Source: Nitrospirota bacterium | GTDB lineage: Bacteria; Nitrospirota; Nitrospiria; Nitrospirales; Nitrospiraceae | Assembly (NCBI GenBank): GCA_030645475.1 | Contig: JAUSMA010000067.1 | Coordinates: 1-64,000 of the forward strand | DNA length: 64,000 nt | Direction of reading: 5' to 3' | Shown here: positions 8,816 through 17,522 of the stretch, one piece after another | How the letters are laid out: every line of letters begins with the position of its first letter | Position numbering within the stretch: position 1 is the first letter of the stretch | Translations under genes and position numbers: made by a program | Notes under the pieces: generated by a model | The model's database searches: none | The model's input: only the letters and a program-made list of their open reading frames with translations | What the model was told of the DNA's origin: nothing

Positions 8816-10185
8816 GCTGGCGTCTTCCCTTCGATCTCGCCCAACTTCCGATAGAGCGTCTTGCGATCGATCCCAAGTACTTGCGCGGCCTGGTATTTAT
8901 TGCCGCCGGTCTTCTCGAGGATCTTGAGAATGTATTCTTTCTCCACTTGGTCCAGCGGGAGGGTCCGTTCAGCCGCATCATCGAGAAGTCGCCGGTCGCC
9001 ACGGGCGCCCTGAAGCGTCACCGGGAGGTCGTCCGGGACAATCTGTTCGCTCCGGCTGAGCGTGACGGCCCGTTCGATCACATTTTCCAATTCACGCACA
9101 TTGCCCGGCCAGGCATAATCCACCAGCATGGCCAGCGCAGACTCGCTCACGCCCTGTATCTGCTTCCCGCGGGACGCGGCACATTTCTTCATGAACGCAT
9201 CCACGAGCAACGGAATATCTTCGCGGCGCTCACGCAAGGGGGGAAGGCGTAGCTCGATCACGTTCAGCCGGTAATACAAATCCTCACGGAAATGTTTCGC
9301 CTTGACCTCTTCCGTCAGGTTGAGATTCGTCGCCGCAATGATGCGGACATCGACGGCGATCGGCTTGTTCGCTCCCACGCGACGAATTTCTTTCTCCTGG
9401 ATCGCGCGCAAAATCTTGGCCTGCAGCATCAATGGCAGTTCGCTGATCTCGTCGAGGAACAGCGTCCCCTTTTGCGCCTCTTCAAAGAGGCCCCGCTTAT
9501 CCACCTTGGCATCCGTGAATGAGCCACGCATATGGCCGAACAGCTCGCTTTCGAGCAGCTGTTCCGGGATGGCGGCGCAGTTGACGGGAATGAACGGCGC
9601 ATCCTTGCGGTCACTATTATAGTGGATGGCCTTGGCCACCAACTCTTTGCCGGTTCCGCTTTCGCCGGTGATCAGGAGATTCGTCGGGCTATTGGCCACC
9701 CGCCGGATCAGATCGAATATCTCCTGCATCGGCTTACTCTTGCCGATGATCTGATGAAAACTGTACTCCTTGTGCACCTCTCGCCGGAGCCGATTCACTT
9801 CCCGTCGTAACGCCGCTTCGCGAATCGCGCGCTCGACTACACGAACCAACTCCTCGTTTTTCACCGGCTTGGTCAAGTAGTCGCTGGCGCCCCGCTTCAT
9901 GGCTTCCACCGCGGTGTCCACCGACCCAAACGCGGTCATGAGAATGACCCCGATGTCCGGATAGAGGCGCCTGATCTCCGTTAACAACTCCGTCCCCAGC
10001 ATCCCTTTCATCCGCAAATCCGTCAGCACGACCGCGTGATCTTTCTCCTCCAATAGCTTGAGAGCCTCCGGTCCGCTCCCCGCCATCGTGATCTGATGCC
10101 CACGGTCCTTGAGGACATCATGGACAAGCTCCCGCATTTCCGCATCGTCATCGACGACGAGAATCGCACCCCACTCTTCGGTCAT
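8812..10185 (-). CDS. NtrC-family sigma-54 response regulator
   Basis: 457 residues: receiver (about 1-125; VVDDD acidic pocket, phospho-acceptor Asp in LTDLRMK, Lys in LTKPVK), AAA+ domain (about 145-375; Walker A GESGTGKE, Walker B FLDEISE) and a C-terminal Fis-type HTH (GIDRKTLYRKL). The sigma-54 contact loop reads GSFTDA, with Asp for the last Gly of the usual GAFTGA. It is the cognate partner of the overlapping kinase gene downstream. The palindrome at 10252-10272 lies 67 bases before the start codon, suggesting autoregulation. It is also a candidate regulator of the neighbouring activator operon and so, indirectly, of the oxidase. Confidence 0.93.
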   Translation of the reverse strand: MTEEWGAILVVDDDAEMRELVHDVLKDRGHQITMAGSGPEALKLLEEKDHAVVLTDLRMKGMLGTELLTEIRRLYPDIGVILMTAFGSVDTAVEAMKRGASDYLTKPVKNEELVRVVERAIREAALRREVNRLRREVHKEYSFHQIIGKSKPMQEIFDLIRRVANSPTNLLITGESGTGKELVAKAIHYNSDRKDAPFIPVNCAAIPEQLLESELFGHMRGSFTDAKVDKRGLFEEAQKGTLFLDEISELPLMLQAKILRAIQEKEIRRVGANKPIAVDVRIIAATNLNLTEEVKAKHFREDLYYRLNVIELRLPPLRERREDIPLLVDAFMKKCAASRGKQIQGVSESALAMLVDYAWPGNVRELENVIERAVTLSRSEQIVPDDLPVTLQGARGDRRLLDDAAERTLPLDQVEKEYILKILEKTGGNKYQAAQVLGIDRKTLYRKLGEIEGKTPA

Positions 10186-10251
10186 GCTTCACCCCTTCTC
10201 TGCTGACAGGAAATCAGACGCTAGCCCTTTGCTCCCAGGATGGTCAAGCCT

Positions 10252-10272
10252 CCTGTCGCGAAATGCGACAGG
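10252..10272. promoter_or_regulatory. Palindromic operator copy 2 (CCTGTCGC-N5-GCGACAGG)
   Basis: Perfect 8-bp arms around GAAAT, 67 bases upstream of the NtrC-type regulator start. It shares its arms with the site at 7643-7661. It could also fold as an RNA hairpin but lacks a following T run, and recurrence upstream of two regulator operons favours a protein-binding site. Confidence 0.6.
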
Positions 10273-10395
10273 CACAGACCTGCCTTTGGGGACAAACGCC
10301 TCAATGTTCCAGCTATTGCACCGGTTTTATCAACGTACAGGAATGAAAATGCAAGGGTGGGACCAACGGCTGACTGAACTGGTACGGAAGAACAG

Positions 10396-10429
10396 GCCCC
10401 TGACAGCGGTTATGCTCGCTGGCAGGGGC
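10396..10429 (-). terminator. Hairpin downstream of the secreted hypothetical gene
   Basis: Arms GCCCCTGACAGCG (10396-10408) and CGCTGGCAGGGGC (10417-10429) pair at 12 of 13 positions around an 8-base loop. It lies 19 bases after the stop of the gene at 10448-11119 and is followed on the minus strand by a short T-rich stretch, consistent with a factor-independent terminator. Confidence 0.6.
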
Positions 10430-10447
10430 AGGATTGAAGAGACCGAG

Positions 10448-11119
10448 CTACTTCACTTTGGAGAAATCAGCGGCGATTCTCGCCTCTTTTCCGTCCTGAA
10501 GATTCACGACGAACAGGGATGCCGCCTGAGGATCAAACTTTTCATATGCGAACAATGCGGTAAAGCGCGACCGGTAGGCCGGCCCACTGCCTTCATTCTT
10601 TCGGCCACGTTCGGCTTTGGCGATATCGATGGGCTTGATCTTCTTGGAGCCCTGTTGCAACTCGATCAGGGCGCCCTCTGCAAAGTACTCGTCATCGCCA
10701 CAGAGCTGAACTTCAATTTCCATATTGGGCATGTCCACGACTTTCTTGATGAATTCGTCGGGCATGCGCACATCCATCTTCCGCTTCTTGGACTCGGCCG
10801 CTTCCTGCCGGCCAAAGGCTTCAAGGCGATACCGCTTGGTCCTGAGGATGGCACTGGCTCCACAGGAATCTTTTTCTGGATCGGCGCCCACTCGCGTCAC
10901 CAGGGAAGCTTGCTGAAGGACTTTCTTGACGTCCTCCGGGCTGTTGGCCTTCTCCATCGGCGCCCGCCCGGCTTCCAAGGCCTTCTGCGCTTCTTCTGCG
11001 GATAATTTCACATCGATCGCCAGGACCGTCTGGGGACCGACGACCGTCAGCAGACCCACGACAACACAGGTAACAACGACACCAACCCGCGCCACTGATG
11101 TCAGGCATCGCACGCTCAT
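10448..11119 (-). CDS. Secreted hypothetical protein
   Basis: 223-residue protein with a clear signal peptide (hydrophobic about 8-34, ending near VLA). The mature part is charged and Lys/Glu-rich, with two widely spaced Cys (in DSCGAS and QLCGDD) that could form a disulfide. I do not recognise a family. ATG 11119 is chosen because a GGAGGAAG ribosome site precedes it; the ATG 18 bases upstream contains that site. It is followed by a hairpin terminator, so it is probably a single-gene unit. It sits between the regulator block and the Maf gene with no obvious functional tie. Confidence 0.8.
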   Translation of the reverse strand: MSVRCLTSVARVGVVVTCVVVGLLTVVGPQTVLAIDVKLSAEEAQKALEAGRAPMEKANSPEDVKKVLQQASLVTRVGADPEKDSCGASAILRTKRYRLEAFGRQEAAESKKRKMDVRMPDEFIKKVVDMPNMEIEVQLCGDDEYFAEGALIELQQGSKKIKPIDIAKAERGRKNEGSGPAYRSRFTALFAYEKFDPQAASLFVVNLQDGKEARIAADFSKVK

Positions 11120-11187
11120 AACTTCCTCCGTAAACAAGACAACAAATGATGGGGCGGCATTGTACGGAAACCCCTACCCCTTTGCAA

Positions 11188-11820
11188 TCAGACCGAGAAG
11201 CGAGCCCAGTTGGCATAGGGCTTGGCACCATACAGTTGCTCAAGATCGACCGGCATACTCACGCCGGCTTGCATCAGCAACTGGGCGACCAGACGAAGCG
11301 GCAGGCCAACCACGGTGGGGAAATCGCCGGTAATGGAATCGATCAGGTCTCCGCCTGCTCCCTGGATCGAATAGGCGCCGGCCTTCCCCAAACTTTCTCC
11401 GGTCCCCAGATAGCGCTCATGCGCTCGTTCATCGAAGGGCTTCATCCGAACAACCGCTGCGGATAGCGCAACAACGTCCATCGCACGAGCTGAACAGACC
11501 AGCGCGACCGCTGTGAGGACTCGATGGTCACGGCCGGCCAGGCGCCGGAGCATCGCTCGGGCCTCCGCAAGGTCAGCCGGCTTCCCGAGCACGTGATGAT
11601 CCAGCTCGATGACCGTGTCGCTCCCCAGCACGATCGCCTCCAGCTCGAGCCTCGCGACCGACTGAGCTTTTCCCTGCGCGAAGGACTGCACCTGCTCGAT
11701 CGCGGTCAGACCAGGCACCAGCCGCTCCTCGAACAATGGACTTATGACGACGAAGGGGATGCCCAGCAATGCGAGCAACTCGCGACGGCGCGGAGAGGTT
11801 GAAGCCAGAATGAGTGACAT
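11188..11820 (-). CDS. maf: Maf-type nucleoside triphosphate pyrophosphatase
   Basis: Hydrolyses non-canonical or modified nucleotides (dTTP/UTP or methylated pyrimidines in characterised members) to the monophosphate. The family signature SxSPRRRELL is at the N-terminus (ASTSPRRRELL), followed by EAIVLGSDTVIEL and GKAGAYSIQGAGG with SITGDFPTVVGLPL near the C-terminus. The length of 210 is a little above the usual 190-200. Its ATG follows the dus stop directly (TAGATG), so it is translationally coupled to the dihydrouridine synthase. Confidence 0.93.
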   Translation of the reverse strand: MSLILASTSPRRRELLALLGIPFVVISPLFEERLVPGLTAIEQVQSFAQGKAQSVARLELEAIVLGSDTVIELDHHVLGKPADLAEARAMLRRLAGRDHRVLTAVALVCSARAMDVVALSAAVVRMKPFDERAHERYLGTGESLGKAGAYSIQGAGGDLIDSITGDFPTVVGLPLRLVAQLLMQAGVSMPVDLEQLYGAKPYANWARFSV

Positions 11821-12996
11821 CTACAACGCCGAAGAGGGCTCAATAGAGGCCAGGGGTTCGAGCGAGATCTGCTCAGGGCCTTCCTCAAGATTCATACAGG
11901 TCATGCGAAAATCAGCGAGCACTTGCTCCACGTCGGCGACCGACGAGACTCGGACCATGTTGGCCCGGAGTGAGGCGGCATGAGGGAACCCTTTACAGTA
12001 CCACCCCAGGTGTTTACGCATCCGCCGAAACTGCCCCGTCCCGCTCACCGCTTCAAACCGTCTGGCATGATCGAGCAACATCTCGAAACGCACGTCGAGT
12101 GGCGGCACCACCGGCTCAGGCCCCCGGCCTGGCAGCTGCTGCTGAAGCAAGATTCGCGCGTCCTCTTTCTGCCGAAAGAACCAAGGGGCCCCGAGTACGG
12201 CTCGTCCGACCAACACCCCATCGACTCCGGTATCCCGCACACGACGGACCACGTCCTGGAGACTGTGCACGTCGCCGTTTCCAAACAGCAAGGTCCCGCT
12301 GCCCCGCGCAATCTCTGCCGCCCGCGCAATGGCGTCCCAATCTGCTTCCCCTCGATACATTTGTTCCAGGGTACGGCCATGCAGGGAGATCACGGCTGGC
12401 TGCTCCATGAGGAGATGTTCGATCCACCGATCGACGACGACGACGTCGTAGCCGAGGCGTGTCTTGACAGACAAAGGAATCGTCCGACGGACAAGCGGGC
12501 GAGCGTTCTGCCGCTGCTCGTTCATCCGCTCGAAGGCCGCCACTCTACTCTGCTTGAGTCCCGCACCCTCCAGGGTCTGACCGGCCGCCCAATCGGCAAT
12601 CCCTCGTCGAGCGGCCTGCATGATCGCATGGGCCACATCCGGCGTTCGAATCAGCCCCGCGCCTGAGCCGGATGAGGCGACACTGCGCGAGGGGCAACCC
12701 ATGTTGATATCCAATCCGTCGAACCCCAACTCACAGACTGCATGGGCAGCCTGATAGAAGAGGTCAGGGTCTTTCCCATAGAGCTGCGCGACGATCGGTC
12801 GTTCCGCCTCGTGATAGATGAGGGAATCCAACAAAAACTCCGGCCCACGGCAGACGTCATGCACATGCGTGAACTCCGTGAAGGAGACATCTGCATTGCC
12901 GTGTATCGCCACGGTATGGCGGAACGTGGCATCGGTGACCCCGTCCATTGGCGCCATCCCGATAACCGGTCCCGTGAGCGATTGCCAAAAGCTCAT
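11821..12996 (-). CDS. tRNA-dihydrouridine synthase (Dus family)
   Basis: FMN-dependent enzyme reducing uridine in tRNA D loops. TIM-barrel motifs: IGMAPMDGVTDATFR at the N-terminus, INMGCPSRSV with the catalytic Cys, LSVKTRLGY, ISLHGRTLEQMY (FMN site) and LFGNGDV followed by GVLVGRAVLGAPWFF. At 391 residues it is longer than the usual 320-350. The central region (about 145-175) has extra residues. It overlaps the DUF692 gene upstream by 4 bases and abuts maf downstream, giving a three-gene operon. The exact target uridine cannot be assigned. Confidence 0.94.
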   Translation of the reverse strand: MSFWQSLTGPVIGMAPMDGVTDATFRHTVAIHGNADVSFTEFTHVHDVCRGPEFLLDSLIYHEAERPIVAQLYGKDPDLFYQAAHAVCELGFDGLDINMGCPSRSVASSGSGAGLIRTPDVAHAIMQAARRGIADWAAGQTLEGAGLKQSRVAAFERMNEQRQNARPLVRRTIPLSVKTRLGYDVVVVDRWIEHLLMEQPAVISLHGRTLEQMYRGEADWDAIARAAEIARGSGTLLFGNGDVHSLQDVVRRVRDTGVDGVLVGRAVLGAPWFFRQKEDARILLQQQLPGRGPEPVVPPLDVRFEMLLDHARRFEAVSGTGQFRRMRKHLGWYCKGFPHAASLRANMVRVSSVADVEQVLADFRMTCMNLEEGPEQISLEPLASIEPSSAL

Positions 12997-14483
12997 GCGG
13001 ATGGCTCCATCTCCATCGCTCGTTCTCCTACTTCATTCGCCTGCGCATAGGCCAGCCGCAACTGATCGCCTTCCTGTTGGGCAGAGATCCGTACGTCCGG
13101 CGCAGATTCCGTCACAAATTCGAGAAACCGGTCGATCTTCAGGAGGAAGAAGTCATAGGACTGCGTGAGTGGGCGTGGCGCGCGAAACCAGAAGGCCACA
13201 AACTCAGTGAGGCAGACACCCCGCTCCGCGAGCACCTTACAGGTCTGGGGAAACATCTCGACGAGGTCTCCCCCCCAATGGAGAATCTCGTGGGGCAGAT
13301 AGGACGTCCGATAGGATGTGAGCCCTGCCTGATCCGCGGCCACGTCCTGCCATTCCTGACCTGTGGCGGGGATTTGTCCTGAGATGATTTGCGCATAACG
13401 CGCATAGTCGTCACGCAACTGTTGTCGGTCAGACTCGCTCATCGGCTTCGGAACTGAACATGAAGGACGCACCCCGGCGATCGGCCATGCAGCGGCCATT
13501 CCTCGGGCCATCGCCTGCTGAACGACGGGTGAGAAACGCCGAACGGCCTCCGCATATTCCTCCACAATCATCTCGATCGGCTTCGTATCCACTTCAAGCG
13601 CCACCGCCCTGAGGCTCACGAGGTTCGGATGGGCCAGAACCTGTTCGAGTATGGTGAAGAGGATCGAGGGAATCGGCGCAGCATGGGCGTCGATCCATTC
13701 AGGAAGCCCCTCCGCCCCCTCAGGTCCATCACTCGACTCATGGCAGGCCAACCCGGCCACGTGGATCTCGACCACCCGCTCCAGAGGAAATTCGTCGAGG
13801 AACTCCTTCGCGAATTGGGCAAGAGACGTTCGTCGACGGGCAGCCGTATAGCGATAGACCGTCCAGAGGTGCCCGATATCCAACACGAGACCGCAGGGCA
13901 CTCGCGCGGTGACGAGCCGGAAAAAGTGAGGGATAGGGATTGTACCAGGGGAAAAATATGTGAGCGGCGGCATCTCCAACAGGAAAAGTGGCGAGGTCCC
14001 GTCTACCCGACGACCCTGCCGATCAATCGTCCCCTGAATCGTCGCGATATTATCGGCCACCACCTCGGCGCTCAGCGGCGTATAGAGTGGCGGCACATAG
14101 GTGCCGAACGAGTAGCCCGCCATCTGCTTCATGGCACATTCATGATTCAGCCAGAGACTCTGAATGCTATTGAGCTGCGTGACCATCTCGCCGACATCCT
14201 GCTGAAAGAACGGAGAGGCCTGAACATCCGGCTGCGTGATCCACAGACCTTCCCCATGGTAGGCCAGCGACATCTCCGGCAGCGCCTGTCGAACCGTTGC
14301 CAGGGCAGTCGTGGTCGCCTTAAAGACTTCGAGATAGCCAGGCCGAAGGCCTCGCTCCTTAAGGCCTGTCACCAGCTCGAACACATCGGGAGAGTAGACG
14401 TCGACCGACAGCCCCATCCCCTGCGGAGAAATCGGCCTGAGGCGGCGGTGAAAGTCCTGAAAAACCAAATCGTGATCAACCAT
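12993..14483 (-). CDS. Divergent DUF692 (MNIO) family protein with C-terminal extension
   Basis: TIM-barrel protein related to the multinuclear non-heme iron oxidases (MbnB, TglH), which modify Cys or Asp in small peptides. Counting from the TTG three bases upstream, candidate metal ligands fall in family order: His77 in YHGEG, His115 in WLNHE, Glu171 in LLEMPP, Asp203/His206 in VLDIGHLW, His242 in EIHVAG, Asp266/His268 in DAHAAP and Glu298 in ALEVD. Residues 349-497 form an added domain I do not recognise. Typical members are about 280-300 residues and sit beside a precursor peptide and a partner protein; none is visible here. It overlaps dus by 4 bases (ATGA). ATG 14483 is preferred over the TTG at 14486. 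Confidence 0.65.
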   Translation of the reverse strand: MVDHDLVFQDFHRRLRPISPQGMGLSVDVYSPDVFELVTGLKERGLRPGYLEVFKATTTALATVRQALPEMSLAYHGEGLWITQPDVQASPFFQQDVGEMVTQLNSIQSLWLNHECAMKQMAGYSFGTYVPPLYTPLSAEVVADNIATIQGTIDRQGRRVDGTSPLFLLEMPPLTYFSPGTIPIPHFFRLVTARVPCGLVLDIGHLWTVYRYTAARRRTSLAQFAKEFLDEFPLERVVEIHVAGLACHESSDGPEGAEGLPEWIDAHAAPIPSILFTILEQVLAHPNLVSLRAVALEVDTKPIEMIVEEYAEAVRRFSPVVQQAMARGMAAAWPIAGVRPSCSVPKPMSESDRQQLRDDYARYAQIISGQIPATGQEWQDVAADQAGLTSYRTSYLPHEILHWGGDLVEMFPQTCKVLAERGVCLTEFVAFWFRAPRPLTQSYDFFLLKIDRFLEFVTESAPDVRISAQQEGDQLRLAYAQANEVGERAMEMEPSA

Positions 14484-14661
14484 CAATCTACCCTTGTGCT
14501 GCCGGGATAATTCGCCTAGTCTATTCGCTCAACCCCTTGTTTGACAAGGAAAGCCCTTGCCACGAACGAAGGCGTTCCGTCTGCTATACTTTGGCGTACG
14601 TCGCCGGGGGGCGAAACCCTCACGAATCGTGCAAGGACGAATCGGGGATGGTCTCGAACCC

Positions 14662-15438
14662 ATGTCGGACACCAATGATAAATCTGCCAAGACTACCAAT
14701 CCCTTATCAACTGTGATTGCCCATATGATGACGCCAGGAGTCGTGCAAATTCCCGGGGATATTTCCGTCAGTGAGGCGGCCCTATTACTCGAACGAGAAC
14801 AGGCCCCCTGCCTGCTGGTGAAGGATACCGACGCGCAATTCGGGCTGATGACGCCGACCGATATCGTCAAGAAAGTCGTCGCGCAGGGACTCGAACCGCA
14901 CGACATCGAAGTCCGAACGATCATGACACGCCCGGTGCAATTCATCGAATACGACCAGGCCTTAGCGGACGCCTCAGTCCTCATGATGGCGACGGGTGCA
15001 CCACTCTTGATTGTCACCAAACAGAACCAACCAGTTGGAGTCCTCACGGCACAAGACCTCATGCTCACGCCGGCCCGGCGTCGCACGAAGATCCCCTCAG
15101 TGGTGAGTGTGGTCGGACGCGCATCGGCTCAGGGGCTCAACTATAATGCCATGATCATCCAACTGAACCATGTCGGCGCATTGGTCGAATCAACCGCGAA
15201 AATCTCGACAGGAACGAACGTCGTACTGGCGTTTTCCATTTCCGGTCAAAACACTCCCCTGACGATTCGGGGGAAAGTGCTGGCCAGCGAGAGTCCCGAA
15301 ACTGAACCAGCTGAGACCTCGAGCGGCACCCACACCTGGCATGTCGATATTCAATTCACGGATCTCTCGTCGTCCGACCTCGCACGCATCAGGGCCTGGG
15401 CACTTCAGACCATGCCACCCTCCCCCGATCGTTTCTGA
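14662..15438 (+). CDS. CBS-pair protein with degenerate PilZ-like C-terminus
   Basis: Tandem CBS domains (VIAHMMTPGVVQIP through LMLTP, about residues 13-140) bind adenosyl ligands in known members. The C-terminal half (about 145-259) has the strand pattern of a PilZ domain (LNHVGALVES, then VDIQFTDLSSSDLARIR), but the c-di-GMP motifs RxxxR and DxSxxG are not clearly present. ATG 14662 is chosen because the CBS domain starts soon after; an in-frame ATG at 14557 would add 35 residues with no domain match. It is divergent from the DUF692 operon. Function unknown; probably regulatory. Confidence 0.75.
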   Translation: MSDTNDKSAKTTNPLSTVIAHMMTPGVVQIPGDISVSEAALLLEREQAPCLLVKDTDAQFGLMTPTDIVKKVVAQGLEPHDIEVRTIMTRPVQFIEYDQALADASVLMMATGAPLLIVTKQNQPVGVLTAQDLMLTPARRRTKIPSVVSVVGRASAQGLNYNAMIIQLNHVGALVESTAKISTGTNVVLAFSISGQNTPLTIRGKVLASESPETEPAETSSGTHTWHVDIQFTDLSSSDLARIRAWALQTMPPSPDRF

Positions 15439-15506
15439 CCTCACAGATATCCTCCATTCTTTTGACCAACCGGGAATCTCCTGATAATATTTTTTCTCGA
15501 CCGAGG

Positions 15507-16580
15507 ATGGAGCCATCACCACACATGGATAACCCAATGAAGACCTCCCAGACCCGTTCCCGCACCCTCCCTTCGAACGAGGAGTTGCTCGGCCAGATTC
15601 GCCTCCTGCTCGACAGTCCGGAAGACGACCTGCAAGCCGCAATTATGAAGGAACTCCTAGCCGGGACACTCCGGCTTCACGATGCCCATCTGGATGCCTT
15701 GGACCTCAAGATCGTGAACCGGGCCGTCAAAGAACTGCGCCACGCCTTCCGCGTCTTTCATGACTACCGTGATCGACGCAAGATCAGCATCTTCGGATCG
15801 GCCCGCACGGCCTCGGATGACCCCAACTATCAGATGGCCTTCCAATTTTCCCGTCAGATCGTCGAAGAAGGATTCATGGTCATTACCGGAGGGGCTGACG
15901 GGATTATGCGCGCATGTCAGGAGGGCGCCGGCCGCGAAAACAGCTTCGGGGTAAACATCATGTTGCCCTTCGAGCAGGGCCCGAATGCCACGATTGCCGA
16001 TGACCCAAAACTCGTCACATTCAAATACTTCTTCACGCGAAAACTGATCTTTCAAAAAGAGGCCAATGCGATTGCCTTGTTCCCGGGCGGCTTTGGCACG
16101 CATGACGAAGGCTTTGAGATTCTGACCCTCGCCCAAACCGGCAAGAGCGATCCTCAGCCGATCGTCTGCCTCCAGGCTCCCGGATGCGACTATTGGGACG
16201 ACTGGTACGGCTTCGTCACGCGCCAACTGCTGGCTCGTAAACTGATCAACCCTGAAGATCTCAGCCTCTTCAAAATCACCACATCCGTGGACGAGGCCAT
16301 TGAGGAAATCAAACACTTCTATCGCCGATTCCATTCCATCCGATATGTAGGACGCTTGTTGACCATGCGGTTAAAAACCGCCATCTCCCCCGAACAGGTG
16401 GCCGTCCTTCATGATACATTTGGCGATCTCTTGTCCGAGGGCACCTTTGAGTTGCGCGGTCCACTTCCCGAAGAACTTGACGAACCGGACCTGAGGAACT
16501 TGTCTCGTTTGACCTTCATTTCCAACCGCCGAAGCGCCAGCCGGCTGCGTCAGCTCATCGACCATCTCAACAACCTCTGA
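15507..16580 (+). CDS. LOG-family Rossmann protein
   Basis: Member of the lysine decarboxylase-like/LOG family, whose studied members cleave nucleoside 5'-monophosphates to base and ribose 5-phosphate. Motifs are SIFGSART, MVITGGADGIMRACQEGA and the PGGFGTHDE signature, with FFTRKLIFQKEA between. The C-terminal 120 residues and the N-terminal 75 are beyond the minimal domain, as in the longer TIGR00730-like subgroup. Start is uncertain: ATGs at 15507, 15525 and 15537 and a TTG at 15462 are in frame, none with a strong ribosome site. The substrate is not predictable. Confidence 0.82.
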   Translation: MEPSPHMDNPMKTSQTRSRTLPSNEELLGQIRLLLDSPEDDLQAAIMKELLAGTLRLHDAHLDALDLKIVNRAVKELRHAFRVFHDYRDRRKISIFGSARTASDDPNYQMAFQFSRQIVEEGFMVITGGADGIMRACQEGAGRENSFGVNIMLPFEQGPNATIADDPKLVTFKYFFTRKLIFQKEANAIALFPGGFGTHDEGFEILTLAQTGKSDPQPIVCLQAPGCDYWDDWYGFVTRQLLARKLINPEDLSLFKITTSVDEAIEEIKHFYRRFHSIRYVGRLLTMRLKTAISPEQVAVLHDTFGDLLSEGTFELRGPLPEELDEPDLRNLSRLTFISNRRSASRLRQLIDHLNNL

Positions 16581-16624
16581 TCGCACGGCATAAAGAGGCT
16601 TTAGTCTCGGCAAAGCCTCATGGT

Positions 16625-17515
16625 ATGCTCGCCACGATGATCGCATCCCGCATACAACACCCGTTCAGTGAGCCCCCCACGGTCGTGCTCTATCACGCCG
16701 AATGTGCCGATGGATTCGGCGCCGCCTGGGCGATTTGGAATCGATTCCCCACGGCCCGGTTCATTCCCGTCAAACACGGCAATCCTCCTCCTCCAGGGCT
16801 CCAGGGCCAACGAGTCGTCATCGTGGATTTTAGCTATGCCCGTGAAACGCTGGAAGCTATCGCCAAGGACGCGCAGGCCCTCCTCATACTGGATCACCAC
16901 ACCACCGCAGAAAAGGCCCTTGTCGGTTTGCCCTATGCGTACTTCGACATGAAAAGATCCGGTGCGGTCCTGGCCTGGGAATGGGCGCACGATCAGCCGG
17001 TGCCCTGGCTCCTCCAGTATATTCAAGACAAAGACCTCTGGACCTGGGCGCTCCCCTCCAGCCGGGAAATCAGTGCGGCTCTTGCCTCCTATCCATTCGA
17101 CTATCAGCTCTGGAGCAACTTCCAGCAGAAGGAGTTGGAGCAGGAGGGTCGAGCCATCCTCCGTTATGAAAATGAACTCGTGAGCAAACTCGCGGCACAA
17201 GCGATGTTGATCGACTTTCACGGAGCCATCATACCGTCGGTCCAAAGCGCAGTCTTGACCAGTCAGATCGGTGAACGCCTGTCTGCAGAACATCCGTTCT
17301 GCGTCATGTGGCACGATCGCGACGGACGCCGCTATTACAGCATGCGCTCGAGAGAGGACGGGACTGATGTGGGAGCCATTGCCGCTTCCTTCGGCGGTGG
17401 CGGCCATACTCATGCGGCCGGATTTTCAGTCCTGCTGGGCCCCGATGGCACCTTGCCGGATAACCCGGCACTGCCTCGATCGGTCATCGACCGTCGCCGC
17501 CCTCCCTCGCAATAA
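16625..17515 (+). CDS. DHH-family phosphoesterase
   Basis: Two-domain DHH/DHHA1 protein of about 296 residues. The N-terminal part holds YHAECADGFGAAW (first metal Asp), VIVDFSY and the LDHHTTA signature; the C-terminal part holds GGGGHTHAAGF. This pattern occurs in oligoribonuclease/pAp phosphatase-like and related phosphoesterases; the exact substrate is unclear. ATG 16625 or 16637 could be the start. The stop lies 7 bases before the rhomboid GTG, so the two are co-transcribed. Confidence 0.85.
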   Translation: MLATMIASRIQHPFSEPPTVVLYHAECADGFGAAWAIWNRFPTARFIPVKHGNPPPPGLQGQRVVIVDFSYARETLEAIAKDAQALLILDHHTTAEKALVGLPYAYFDMKRSGAVLAWEWAHDQPVPWLLQYIQDKDLWTWALPSSREISAALASYPFDYQLWSNFQQKELEQEGRAILRYENELVSKLAAQAMLIDFHGAIIPSVQSAVLTSQIGERLSAEHPFCVMWHDRDGRRYYSMRSREDGTDVGAIAASFGGGGHTHAAGFSVLLGPDGTLPDNPALPRSVIDRRRPPSQ

Positions 17516-17522
17516 GGGCACC

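Noticed and set aside
10252-10272. Palindrome as a transcription terminator
   Set aside because: No T run follows on either strand, and the same arms recur upstream of another operon; an operator fits better.
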